In this document: positions 8,267 through 15,860 of the stretch, in pieces | Position numbering within the stretch: position 1 is the stretch's first letter | Layout of the letters: every line of letters begins with the position of its first letter | Assembly (NCBI RefSeq): GCF_022230925.1 | Contig: NZ_JAKKFH010000001.1 | Location: 124,001-188,000 of the forward strand | Reading direction: 5' to 3' | From: Micromonospora alfalfae | GTDB lineage: Bacteria; Actinomycetota; Actinomycetes; Mycobacteriales; Micromonosporaceae | Length of the DNA stretch: 64,000 nt | Translations under genes and position numbers: made by a program | Notes under the pieces: generated by a model | What the model saw: only the letters and a program-made list of their open reading frames with translations | Databases searched by the model: none | Told to the model about the DNA's origin: nothing

Positions 8267-8773
8267 TCAGCGGTGGTCGGCCACGTACTGCTGCGGGTCC
8301 TTGTCGCGGAAGGGCAGGTTGCGGCCGTTCTTGTGCTCGCCGTAGAAGGTCAGCCAGCGTTGGCCCAGCTCGGCGCGGAGTTCGGCGCTGGCGTGCCGGC
8401 GAAAGTCGGGCAGCGCCTCGTCCTCTTCCTCGGCCAGGTGTTCGCTGTTCTCCCGGCGGGCGGTGCCGACCGCCTCCCACCACTGGTCCGAGCCGACCGG
8501 GTGCAGCTTCGCCTCGGCGATGGCGTCGCGGATCTTGTTGTGGTCGCCGATCGCGTCGGCGGTCTCGTCCTCGCCGTCGTCGCCGTGCTTGACCAGGTGC
8601 GGGTAGAGGATCGCCTCTTCCGCCTCGGCGTGGATGTCCAGGTGCAGGGCGAGGGCGTCCCAGATTGCGAGCATCTCCTGCTCGTCGCGGGCGTCGTCGA
8701 GGCGGGCGAAGCCACGCCGGAAGGCGGCGTGGTCGTCCAGGATCAGCGCGGTGATGTCGTCCACTGTGCTCAC
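8267..8773 (-). CDS. Hemerythrin HHE-domain protein
   Basis: A 168-residue protein that starts at a GTG overlapping the stop of the aldo/keto reductase (GTGA), so it is probably co-translated with it. It carries the hemerythrin pattern: His in LDDHAAFRR, HxxxE-type pairs in LHLDIHAEAEE and LYPHLVKHG, and later HNKIRDAI and ENSEHLAEEED. These place the usual His/Glu ligands of a di-iron site. Members sense or carry oxygen or NO, or buffer iron, in the cytoplasm. A much longer frame reading back through the reductase gene is antisense-like and was rejected. Confidence 0.9.
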   Translation of the reverse strand: MSTVDDITALILDDHAAFRRGFARLDDARDEQEMLAIWDALALHLDIHAEAEEAILYPHLVKHGDDGEDETADAIGDHNKIRDAIAEAKLHPVGSDQWWEAVGTARRENSEHLAEEEDEALPDFRRHASAELRAELGQRWLTFYGEHKNGRNLPFRDKDPQQYVADHR

Positions 8774-9750
8774 TTTCTGGTTGGTGTGCCGAACCGGGCA
8801 CGCAGCATCGCCGGCATCGCGGCGAGTCCGGTGATCGGGCGGAAGCGTTTCGCTGCCTCGGCCAGCGCCGTGTACTCGTCGTCGGCGAGGTCGATGTCGG
8901 CGGCGGCGGCGTTGCGTTCCATCTGCTCGACGCCGGATGCCCCGGGGATGGCGAGCACGTTCGGGTGGCGCAGCAGGTAGGCCAGCGCGATCTGGCTGGC
9001 TGTGGCGTCGTGGGCGTCGGCGACCTGGCGCACTGTGTCGATCAGGGCCGCGCCGCGCTCCAGGTTCTCCGGCAGGAAGTACGGGTTGGCGCGCCGGACC
9101 GCACCGTTCGGCGGGTTCTTGGCGTCGTAGCGGCCGGAGAGGAAGCCCTGCGCCAGCGGGCTGTACGCGATGACCACCCGACCGGCCTGCCGCGCGTACG
9201 GCAGCAGGTCCTGCTCGGGCGCGCGGTCCAGCATGCTGTAGCGGACCTGGTTGCTGAGCACCCGCCGGCCGAGCGCCGCTTCGGCGACCTGCCAGCGGCG
9301 CAGCCCGTAGTTGCTCACGCCGACCTCGCCGACCAGCCCGACATCCTGCAGGGTCCGCATGCCGCGCATCGTGGTGTGGTCGGCGACTAGCGGGTTGGGT
9401 TGGTGCACCTGGTAGAGGTCGATGCTGGTGACGCCGAGCCGGGCCGCCGAGGCGACCGCCCGCTGCTGCACCACGGCGGCCACCGGCAGCACCGGCAGGA
9501 TCTTGCTGGCGATCACGACCTTCGGCCGGTCGTCGCCGAGGGCCGCGCCGAGGATGCGTTCGCTGCGTCCGAAGCCGTAGATCTCCGCGCTGTCGAAGAC
9601 CGTCACGCCCAGCTCGATGGCCCGCCGGACGATCTGCGCCGCCTGCCGCTCGAAGTCCGGGCCGTACCCCCATTCCCGGGAGCCGAACTGCCAGGTGCCC
9701 AAGCCGATCTTCGACAGCGGTTTGGGGGTGTCGAGCGCAATGAAACGCAT
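8770..9750 (-). CDS. Aldo/keto reductase
   Basis: A 326-residue TIM-barrel oxidoreductase, probably NADPH-dependent. It has the AKR catalytic pattern: Asp and Tyr in FDSAEIYGFG near residue 50, the HQPNPLV segment for the active-site His, and the C-terminal cofactor-binding segment IPGASGVEQME. The ATG at 9750 starts the conserved region (MRFIALDT); the 24-codon upstream extension was rejected. A second, differently typed aldo/keto reductase lies divergently, with a gap of only 70 bp, so the two probably share a regulatory region. It is coupled to the hemerythrin gene. The substrate is unknown. Confidence 0.92.
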   Translation of the reverse strand: MRFIALDTPKPLSKIGLGTWQFGSREWGYGPDFERQAAQIVRRAIELGVTVFDSAEIYGFGRSERILGAALGDDRPKVVIASKILPVLPVAAVVQQRAVASAARLGVTSIDLYQVHQPNPLVADHTTMRGMRTLQDVGLVGEVGVSNYGLRRWQVAEAALGRRVLSNQVRYSMLDRAPEQDLLPYARQAGRVVIAYSPLAQGFLSGRYDAKNPPNGAVRRANPYFLPENLERGAALIDTVRQVADAHDATASQIALAYLLRHPNVLAIPGASGVEQMERNAAAADIDLADDEYTALAEAAKRFRPITGLAAMPAMLRARFGTPTRK

Positions 9751-9820
9751 GGCGTCGAAACTACCCCGATGTCCCGGTTTCCACGCCCGATCCGCATCAC
9801 GGTGAGCCGGAGCTAGGCTC

Positions 9821-10816
9821 ATGATCGTGACCTACCTCGCCGCGGATGACCGCTACGACACCATGACCTACCGGCGCAGCGGACGCAGTGGCCTGCGGCT
9901 GCCGGCCGTCTCACTCGGGCTGTGGCACAACTTCGGCCCGGACCGCCCGTTCGAACGGCAGCGCGACATCGTCCGCCGCGCCTTCGACCTGGGTGTCACC
10001 CACTTCGACCTGGCCAACAACTACGGCCCGCCGCCCGGTTCGGCGGAGGAGAACTTCGGCCGGATGCTCGCCACCGACCTGAAGCCGTACCGGGACGAGT
10101 TGGTCATCTCCAGCAAGGCCGGGTACCTGATGTGGCCCGGCCCGTACGGCGAGTGGGGCTCGCGCAAGAACCTGATCTCGTCGCTGGACCAGTCGCTGGG
10201 CCGGATGGGACTGGACTACGTCGACATCTTCTACTCGCACCGGTTCGACCCGGACACCCCCCTTGAGGAGACGATGGGGGCGCTCGACGCCATCGTCCGC
10301 TCCGGCAAGGCGCTCTACGTCGGCATCTCGAACTACAACTCGGAGCAGACCACGCGGGCCGCCGCGATCCTGCGCGAGCTGGGTACGCCGCTGCTGATCA
10401 ACCAGCCGTCGTACTCGATGCTCAACCGCTGGACCGAGTCCGACGGCCTGCTCGACACGCTGGAGCAGGTGGGTGCGGGCTGCATCGCGTACAGCCCGTT
10501 GGCGCAGGGCCTGTTGACCGACCGTTACCTGGGCGGCATCCCGGCCGACTCGCGGGTTCGCACCAGCGTCTTCCTCAACGAGAGCGATCTCAGCGAGGAG
10601 AAGATGGCCACCATCCGTGGGCTCGGCGCGGTCGCCGAGCGGCGCGGTCAGTCCCTCGCTCAGCTCGCGTTGGCCTGGGCGCTGCGTGACCCGCGGATGA
10701 CCAGCCTGATCATCGGGGCGAGCAGCGTCGAGCAGTTGGAGACGAACATCGCCGCGCTGGACAACCTCGACTTCACCGCCGACGAGTTGGCCGAGATCGA
10801 GCGCCACCTGGGCTGA
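9821..10816 (+). CDS. Aldo/keto reductase, L-glyceraldehyde-3-phosphate reductase (YghZ) type
   Basis: A 331-residue protein whose motifs (WHNFG near the start, FDLANNYGPP, SSKAGYLMWPGPYGEWGSRKN-like insertion, YVDIFYSHRFDPDTP, IIGASSVEQLE) match the YghZ/GpR subgroup of aldo/keto reductases, which reduce L-glyceraldehyde 3-phosphate and other aldehydes with NADPH. The ATG at 9821 is preceded by GGAG at 8 nt. It is convergent with the LPMO gene 27 bp downstream and divergent from the other reductase. The subfamily is clear; the physiological substrate is inferred. Confidence 0.92.
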   Translation: MIVTYLAADDRYDTMTYRRSGRSGLRLPAVSLGLWHNFGPDRPFERQRDIVRRAFDLGVTHFDLANNYGPPPGSAEENFGRMLATDLKPYRDELVISSKAGYLMWPGPYGEWGSRKNLISSLDQSLGRMGLDYVDIFYSHRFDPDTPLEETMGALDAIVRSGKALYVGISNYNSEQTTRAAAILRELGTPLLINQPSYSMLNRWTESDGLLDTLEQVGAGCIAYSPLAQGLLTDRYLGGIPADSRVRTSVFLNESDLSEEKMATIRGLGAVAERRGQSLAQLALAWALRDPRMTSLIIGASSVEQLETNIAALDNLDFTADELAEIERHLG

Positions 10817-10843
10817 ACGCCGTCGGGTCCCGGGCGGCTCGGA

Positions 10844-11767
10844 TCACCAGATCCGGCGCCGCCCGGCCCGGTGGTTGCGCACCTCGCACTGCCGGCCCAC
10901 GGGTGCGGCGGCGCTGCGACGTCGCCGTCCGGCACCGATCAGCAGCAGCGCCAGGACCAGCACGCCGGCGGCACCGGCCAGCACCGGCCACCGACCGCCG
11001 AGGTTGCTCACCGACGCCACCGGCACGCCCGGGTCGGCCGCCGCCGCCACCGCCGTCTCGGTGGCGGACGGCCCACTCGCTGCGGTACGCGGGGCAGCCG
11101 CCGCGCTCTTCGTCGCGCCGGCCCTCGCCGGGGCGGGAGTGGCCTTGGCACCCCGGAACACCACGTCCGAGCAGGAGTAGTAGGTGTCCGGGGTGTTGGA
11201 GTTCTGCCAGATCGTGTAGATCAGGTGTCGGCCGCTGCGGCCCGCCGGCAGCCGACCCGCCAACTGGTACGCCCCGGCCCGCACCGGCGGGTCGGTCAGC
11301 GTCAGAAACGGGCGCGATTCCAGATCCGCCCAGGTCAGTTTCTTGCGGGGATCGTAGGCCGGCGTGGTGACGTAGAGCCGGAAGGTGCCCCGGTGCTCGA
11401 TGGTGGTCCGGTACCGGAAGGTGAACGTCGCGCCGCTGGTCAGCGTGGTGCTGGGCCAGTCGGTGCGGGGCAGGTCCAGTCCCCGGTACGCGGACAGTCC
11501 GCCGCTGCACAGCTCACCGTCCGGGATCCGTTCCCGATCTCGCCCGTTGATCGTGGAAACGCGAACGTTGTCCCATTCGCGAACTGCCGCGCCCGCCTGG
11601 ATCGCCGCCCGGCAGGCGCTCGTGGCCGCGTACCGTCCCTCGGGGCCGCAGGCCGCCGCGCGACTGATCGGGTCGGTCGGAGCGCCGTGGGCGGCGGCGG
11701 GCGTGGCGGCCACTGGCACTGTCGCGGCAGCGACCAGCACCGTGGCGAGGAGCCGGCGTACGGGCAT
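10844..11767 (-). CDS. AA10 lytic polysaccharide monooxygenase with C-terminal membrane anchor
   Basis: A 307-residue protein. A signal peptide (residues 1-26, ending TPAAA) is followed by a mature N-terminal histidine (HGAPTDP), which with the later His in TIEHRGTF forms the copper histidine brace of chitin- or cellulose-cleaving LPMOs. The catalytic domain runs to about residue 200 (TIWQNSNTPDTYYSCSDVVF at the end). An Ala/Thr-rich linker follows, then a transmembrane helix near residues 260-282 with a basic RRRR stop-transfer, so it is cell-attached rather than free. No carbohydrate-binding module is seen. The ATG at 11767 has a GGAGG 8 nt upstream; the longer frame is rejected because it would bury the signal peptide. 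Confidence 0.92.
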   Translation of the reverse strand: MPVRRLLATVLVAAATVPVAATPAAAHGAPTDPISRAAACGPEGRYAATSACRAAIQAGAAVREWDNVRVSTINGRDRERIPDGELCSGGLSAYRGLDLPRTDWPSTTLTSGATFTFRYRTTIEHRGTFRLYVTTPAYDPRKKLTWADLESRPFLTLTDPPVRAGAYQLAGRLPAGRSGRHLIYTIWQNSNTPDTYYSCSDVVFRGAKATPAPARAGATKSAAAAPRTAASGPSATETAVAAAADPGVPVASVSNLGGRWPVLAGAAGVLVLALLLIGAGRRRRSAAAPVGRQCEVRNHRAGRRRIW

Positions 11768-11891
11768 GAGGATGACCTCCGCCCACTGGTACGGCCGGGA
11801 GACGGCAAAGGTTCGACGCTGACCGGCCGGGAATCCCGCGGGTGGGTGCGGCGTTTCGATACTCGGAACCGCTAGCACCGAGGAGGCAGAC

Positions 11892-12014
11892 ATGAAGGTA
11901 CGTAGCTCGTTGCGTGCGCTGAAGCAGAAGCCGGGTTCGGTGGTGGTCCGCCGTCGCGGCCGCGTGGTCGTGGTGAACCGCGCCAACCCGCAGTGGAAGA
12001 GCCGTCAGGGCTGA
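11892..12014 (+). CDS. rpmJ: Ribosomal protein L36, cysteine-free paralogue (type B, YkgO-like)
   Basis: A 40-residue basic protein that starts [11 protein letters not shown] and ends KSRQG, with GGAGG 5-9 nt upstream. It matches the longer, zinc-independent form of L36: the four Cys/His zinc ligands of ordinary 37-38-residue L36 are absent. In many actinobacteria this paralogue replaces the zinc form under zinc starvation and is repressed by Zur. No recognisable Zur operator is visible in the 124-bp gap shared with the divergent LPMO gene, so regulation here is unproven. A strong terminator follows. Confidence 0.93.
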   Translation: MKVRSSLRALKQKPGSVVVRRRGRVVVVNRANPQWKSRQG

Positions 12015-12042
12015 CCCAGCCCTTACCGGACATCTAGTCGCC

Positions 12043-12076
12043 AACGCCCTGACCGGGCCTTCCGGTCGGGGCGTTT
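12043..12076 (+). terminator. Rho-independent terminator after rpmJ
   Basis: The stem CGCCCTGACCGG / CCGGTCGGGGCG has one mismatch and a 4-5-base loop, is flanked by AA on the left and ends in TTTT. It lies 29 bp after the rpmJ stop. Confidence 0.85.
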
Positions 12077-12735
12077 TGCGTGCCCGGGCATGACTGCCGG
12101 GCTCGGACAATGAGAAGGGCAAGCCCTTTTCCGGGAGCGCTTTTCCTGACCCGCAACCGCGGGGCTCGGGTGCCCTGTGACGGTGACTCAATCACGCCTG
12201 TTCATTGTCGCTGCAACAGCCCTGTGGACCGCTTGGGCAATTGTCGGGTCAGAGAATCTGGCACTCGCGACGCGTTCGGCGCGACGCAGTTCCGAACCGA
12301 TTCGGAGTGGGTGCGTCGATTGCAGGATATCTCGTATCCATCGCTCAAGATCCGCTTCGTCCGCCGGAGGACTCCCGGACCGCGCGGCACCCCCGGTCGA
12401 AGATAGACGCCAATTGGCCTCATCGCCACTCATTAATCCCCCATGCCCGTCACAGCCGAGCTGAGCTGCTCATATGCTGCCCGAGACACCGCTTCGGCGA
12501 TCGGGCTCGACACCAACCCTGGCAGCCGACAGCGCTGAGTTACCAACTCGTAACGCGGGAATTTCAGATGACGGAAAATCCATATCCCATCAGACCTATG
12601 GGCATTGCGGCATCTCGGAGAAGGCTCTCGGCAACCCCTTCCTGGCCCGACGTGGGCAACCATCTCCATAGAGCAACGCCACTCCCCTTGGTGCAGCTCG
12701 GGGGCTCGCTGATCGGTGTCGGCAAGGATCGGGGG
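12077..12735. other. Atypical 0.66-kb intergenic region ahead of the carbamoyltransferase cluster
   Basis: This stretch is visibly richer in A and T than the neighbouring genes and has no strong forward gene. On the minus strand an 81-residue frame at 12188-12433 is the only plausible coding candidate and is listed separately. Short forward frames, including one starting MTENPYPIRP at 12568, run on into the carbamoyltransferase in the wrong frame and lack normal codon use. It may be a regulatory region or decayed sequence at the border of an acquired gene cluster. Confidence 0.5.
12188..12433 (-). CDS. Possible small helical protein divergent from the carbamoyltransferase cluster
   Basis: An 81-residue frame that starts ATG at 12433 with GGGGGA about 5 nt upstream. 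The product is hydrophilic and looks helical (DLERWIRDILQ, IGSELRRAERVASARF, TIAQAVHRAVAATMNRR). Codon use is much less GC-biased at third positions than in neighbouring genes, so it may be acquired, decayed or not coding. No family is recognised. A small regulator of the divergent cluster is possible but speculative. The opposite strand has a weaker GTG-started frame with a hydrophobic start, which I consider less likely. Confidence 0.35.
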   Translation of the reverse strand: MSGDEANWRLSSTGGAARSGSPPADEADLERWIRDILQSTHPLRIGSELRRAERVASARFSDPTIAQAVHRAVAATMNRRD

Positions 12736-12764
12736 TTGACTTGCCGACAGAACATCGATAGGAA
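12736..12764 (+). promoter_or_regulatory. Promoter of the carbamoyltransferase cluster
   Basis: TTGACT at 12736-12741, a 17-bp spacer and TAGGAA at 12759-12764 make a near-consensus housekeeping-type promoter. Transcription would begin near 12771, about 26 nt before the ATG at 12797. An imperfect inverted repeat (ATTTTGG, then CCAAAAAT) at about 12764-12782 overlaps the predicted start site and could be an operator. Confidence 0.7.
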
Positions 12765-12796
12765 TTTTGGGTCACCAAAAATGGGGGGAAGCATCT

Positions 12797-14545
12797 ATGC
12801 GTATTACGTGCGGAGTAAAGCTCACTCAGAGCGGAGGCGTCGCCCTCTTCCACGACGACGTGTTGGAGTTCAACGTCGAGGCGCAGAAGCTGGAGAACAA
12901 CCGTCGATACAGCGACGTGGACGATCTCACGCTGATCGCCCGGATCCTGGGCGACTTCGGGTACAAGACCTCCGACGTCGACCAGTGGGCACTGGACGGC
13001 TGGGACGGCGCCGTCCACGGGCAGGCCCACCGGCTCAACAACGGCAGCCCGGTCGACGTCCGCCTCGCGCCCTACCGGGAGACCGAGCGGGTGCCGAATC
13101 CGGCACAGCCGGGTCACAGTGGCGAGTTGCCCATCGGCGACGCCACAGTGCCATACGTCAGTCACGTGCACGTGGCGAGCCACCTCGCCGCCGCGTACAG
13201 CACCAGCCCCTTCGCGCGACGGGGCGAGCCGAGCCTCGTCCTGGTCTGGGACGGCGGTTGCTTCCCCCGGCTCTACTCGGTGGACAAGGACGGCCGCATC
13301 GAGCCCGGCGGCGAGGTCTTCCCGCTGATCGGGCACTTCTACTCGATGGCCTCGCAGCACTTCGGGCCGTACCGCCGCGACAAGCTGTCCCGCAACGTCG
13401 ACGACCTCTCGGTGGCCGGGAAGCTGATGGCCTACATCGCCCTCGGCACCGCCCGGGAGCCGATCAAGCAGGTCCTCGGGGAGCTGTTCCACAAGCACTT
13501 CGAGGCCAACAGCCCGGCCGTCCGCAAGTACCGAGAGGAGATCATCGGCTGCGGCAGCACCGGCGAGCCCTCGCACGCCTACGTCCACGCCTATCTGGAC
13601 GACGTCCGTCGGCGCACCGACCAACTGGGCGTCTCCGACGACGACGTGCTCGCCAGCGTGCACGAGTTCATCGAGGAGTTGCTCGTCGAGCGACTGGTGG
13701 CCAAGGCCGAGTCCTGGAAGGGCGACGGTCCCTGGAACCTCTGCTTCGCCGGGGGCTGCGCCCTGAACATCAAATGGAACAGCGCCATGCGGGCGCACAA
13801 GGCCATCCGCGAGATGTGGGTGCCGCCCTTCCCGGACGACTCGGGTTCGGCCGTCGGCACCGGCGCCATCCTGGTCAGCGGGGAGCAACGGCTGGCGCCG
13901 ATCTCGTGGAACGTCTTCGCCGGCCCCGACCTCGTGCACAACTCGCACGTTCCGGCGGGCTGGACGGTGGCGCCATGCCGACCGGAGGAACTGGCCCGGC
14001 TGCTGCACCGCACCGGTAAGCCGGTGGTGGTCCTGCACGGCCGCGCCGAGCTGGGCCCCCGCGCACTAGGGGCGCGCAGCATCCTCGCCCCGGCGGTGGA
14101 CCCGGCGATGAAGGACGAGCTCAACCGGATGAAGCGTCGGGAGAGCTTCCGGCCGGTCGCACCGATCTGCCTGACCGATCAGGCGCCGACGGTCTTCGAC
14201 CCCGGCACCCCTGACCCGTACATGCTCTTCGACCACCGGGTGCGCCCCGACTGGGTGGACCGGATCCCGGCGGCGATCCACCTCGACGGCACCGCCCGCT
14301 TGCAGACGGTCAGCGCCGAGGACAACCCGATGCTCGCGGCAGTCCTTCGCGAGTACCACAAGTGGAGCGGAATCCCGGTGCTCTGCAACACCAGCGCGAA
14401 CTACAACGGCCGCAGCTTCTTCCCCGACGTGATGTCGGCGATGGAGTGGGGCCAGGTCGACCTCGTCTGGAGTGAGAACGCGCTGTACCGCAGAGTCACC
14501 TCATCGGACGCGTCAGCGAGCGTCACCGGCACCGGTGTCAGCTGA
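12797..14545 (+). CDS. NodU/CmcH-family O-carbamoyltransferase
   Basis: A 582-residue protein of the TobZ/NovN/CmcH/NodU family, which moves the carbamoyl group of carbamoyl phosphate, via carbamoyl-adenylate, onto a hydroxyl of a natural product or sugar. The N-terminal Kae1-like domain keeps the H-x3-H metal pair (HVASH) and an Asp-Gly segment (LVWDGG); FAGGCALN is the mid-protein nucleotide-binding motif. The C-terminal Carbam_trans_C domain keeps GRAELGPRALGARS. The ATG at 12797 follows GGGGGGAAG at 5 nt. It is the first gene of a tight cluster; its last 11 bp overlap the MFS gene. All key motifs look intact, so it should be active. The acceptor is unknown. Confidence 0.92.
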   Translation: MRITCGVKLTQSGGVALFHDDVLEFNVEAQKLENNRRYSDVDDLTLIARILGDFGYKTSDVDQWALDGWDGAVHGQAHRLNNGSPVDVRLAPYRETERVPNPAQPGHSGELPIGDATVPYVSHVHVASHLAAAYSTSPFARRGEPSLVLVWDGGCFPRLYSVDKDGRIEPGGEVFPLIGHFYSMASQHFGPYRRDKLSRNVDDLSVAGKLMAYIALGTAREPIKQVLGELFHKHFEANSPAVRKYREEIIGCGSTGEPSHAYVHAYLDDVRRRTDQLGVSDDDVLASVHEFIEELLVERLVAKAESWKGDGPWNLCFAGGCALNIKWNSAMRAHKAIREMWVPPFPDDSGSAVGTGAILVSGEQRLAPISWNVFAGPDLVHNSHVPAGWTVAPCRPEELARLLHRTGKPVVVLHGRAELGPRALGARSILAPAVDPAMKDELNRMKRRESFRPVAPICLTDQAPTVFDPGTPDPYMLFDHRVRPDWVDRIPAAIHLDGTARLQTVSAEDNPMLAAVLREYHKWSGIPVLCNTSANYNGRSFFPDVMSAMEWGQVDLVWSENALYRRVTSSDASASVTGTGVS

Positions 14546-15860
14546 CATCCGGCGCCCGCCGGAGGGTACGAACGCCACAGCGCCACCGCGCCCCCCGCTG
14601 CGGGAGCCGGCGTTCCGTACCCTCTGGCTGGGCGACCTGGCCGCCCGGTCGGCACACCAGATCACCGCCTTCGGGTTGCCCCTGCTGGTGGTGACGTTGC
14701 TGGCCGGCACCGGCACCCAGGTGGGGTTGGTCGGCGCGGCCCAGTTCGTGCCGGTGCTGGCGTTCTCCCTGCTGGTGGGCACCTGGACCGCCCGTACCTC
14801 GCTGCGCTGGATCCTGGTCACCGGCAACGCGGCACGCGGCGTCGTGCTGTTCGGCATCGGGGCCCTGGCCGCCACCGACCGGCTGTTCTTCCCGGCGCTG
14901 TTGGTGGGCGCGTTCCTGATCGGCTCGGCGGCGGTGCTGCACGACATCGGGTCCCAGGTCACCGCGCCCCGGTTGCTGGACGGCGACCGGCTGGTCGCCG
15001 GCAACGGTCTGTTGCAGGCCACCACGTCGGTGACCCAGATGGCCGGGCCGGCGGCGGCGGGATTCATCGTGCAGTCCGCCGGCGCCTCCTGGGCCGCGGT
15101 GGTCACCGGGGCACTGTTCTGCGCGGCGGCGATGGCGATGGCGGCCCTCCCTGCTCGAGTGCTGCGGCCGGCGACCGACCGGGGCGACGCGCCGACGATC
15201 CGGGCCGGGCTGGCCTACGTCTGGCGGAGCCGACCGATCCGGGACCTGTGCGTGCAGTCGGCCCTCTTCAACCTGCACGAGCAGGCCTTCGCGACGGTCT
15301 TCCTGGTGTACGGCGTGCGTACCCTCGGGCTCTCCGGTGGCCTGATCGGCCTGGTCATCGGGCTCGGCAGCGTCGGGGCCCTGGTCGGCTCGCTCGTCGC
15401 CGGGCGGGTCGGTGCCCGCCTGCACCTCGGTCGGGCGCTCACCGTCGCGATCACGGTCGCCGCGCTCGGGTTGCTGCTGGTGCCCGGGCTCGCCGCGGCC
15501 GGCACGGCGACAGTGCTGCTCGGCGCGGGTTTCGTGATCAACGGGGCGGCTCTGGCGGTCTACAACGTCCTGGCGGTCACCGTACGGCAGCAGGTCCCCC
15601 CTCCCGTCCTGCTCGGCGCTGTGACAGCGAGCTACCGCATCGCGGCCTTCGGTTCGCTGCCGGTCGGGGCGCTGATCGGCGGGGTGTTGACCGACCTGGC
15701 CGGGACGACCACGGCGGTGTGGGTGGTGGCCGTCTCGCTCACCGTCTCCTCGCTGCTGCTGTACGCCTCTCCGCTGCGCACCGCGGCCCAGATCTCCGAG
15801 GTGCGGGCCCTCGCGGACACGACGACTCGGAAGGAACGGTCCATCCAGCATGGCGACTGA
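14535..15860 (+). CDS. MFS-type efflux transporter
   Basis: About 441 residues with 12 hydrophobic segments and the pattern of drug/metabolite exporters of the major facilitator superfamily (FRTLWLGDLAARSAHQ at the first helix, then LLVVTLLAGTG). The GTG at 14535 is chosen because it overlaps the carbamoyltransferase stop, as expected for coupled genes; a longer frame from 14472 is possible but runs further into the upstream gene. It overlaps the next gene by 11 bp. It probably exports the product of the cluster; the direction and substrate are inferred from context. Confidence 0.88.
   Translation: MSADIRRPPEGTNATAPPRPPLREPAFRTLWLGDLAARSAHQITAFGLPLLVVTLLAGTGTQVGLVGAAQFVPVLAFSLLVGTWTARTSLRWILVTGNAARGVVLFGIGALAATDRLFFPALLVGAFLIGSAAVLHDIGSQVTAPRLLDGDRLVAGNGLLQATTSVTQMAGPAAAGFIVQSAGASWAAVVTGALFCAAAMAMAALPARVLRPATDRGDAPTIRAGLAYVWRSRPIRDLCVQSALFNLHEQAFATVFLVYGVRTLGLSGGLIGLVIGLGSVGALVGSLVAGRVGARLHLGRALTVAITVAALGLLLVPGLAAAGTATVLLGAGFVINGAALAVYNVLAVTVRQQVPPPVLLGAVTASYRIAAFGSLPVGALIGGVLTDLAGTTTAVWVVAVSLTVSSLLLYASPLRTAAQISEVRALADTTTRKERSIQHGD

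Noticed and set aside
8774..9673. N-terminal extension of the hemerythrin gene through the aldo/keto reductase
   Set aside because: The extension is an Arg/Gly/Ala-rich shadow of the reductase; the GTG at 8773 overlaps its stop and gives a normal-length protein.
12205..14019. Long forward frame overlapping the carbamoyltransferase, including a start MTENPYPIRP at 12568
   Set aside because: Beyond 12797 it is an out-of-frame shadow with Arg-rich sequence. The part before it lacks a convincing ribosome binding site and codon bias, so I could not support a precursor peptide.
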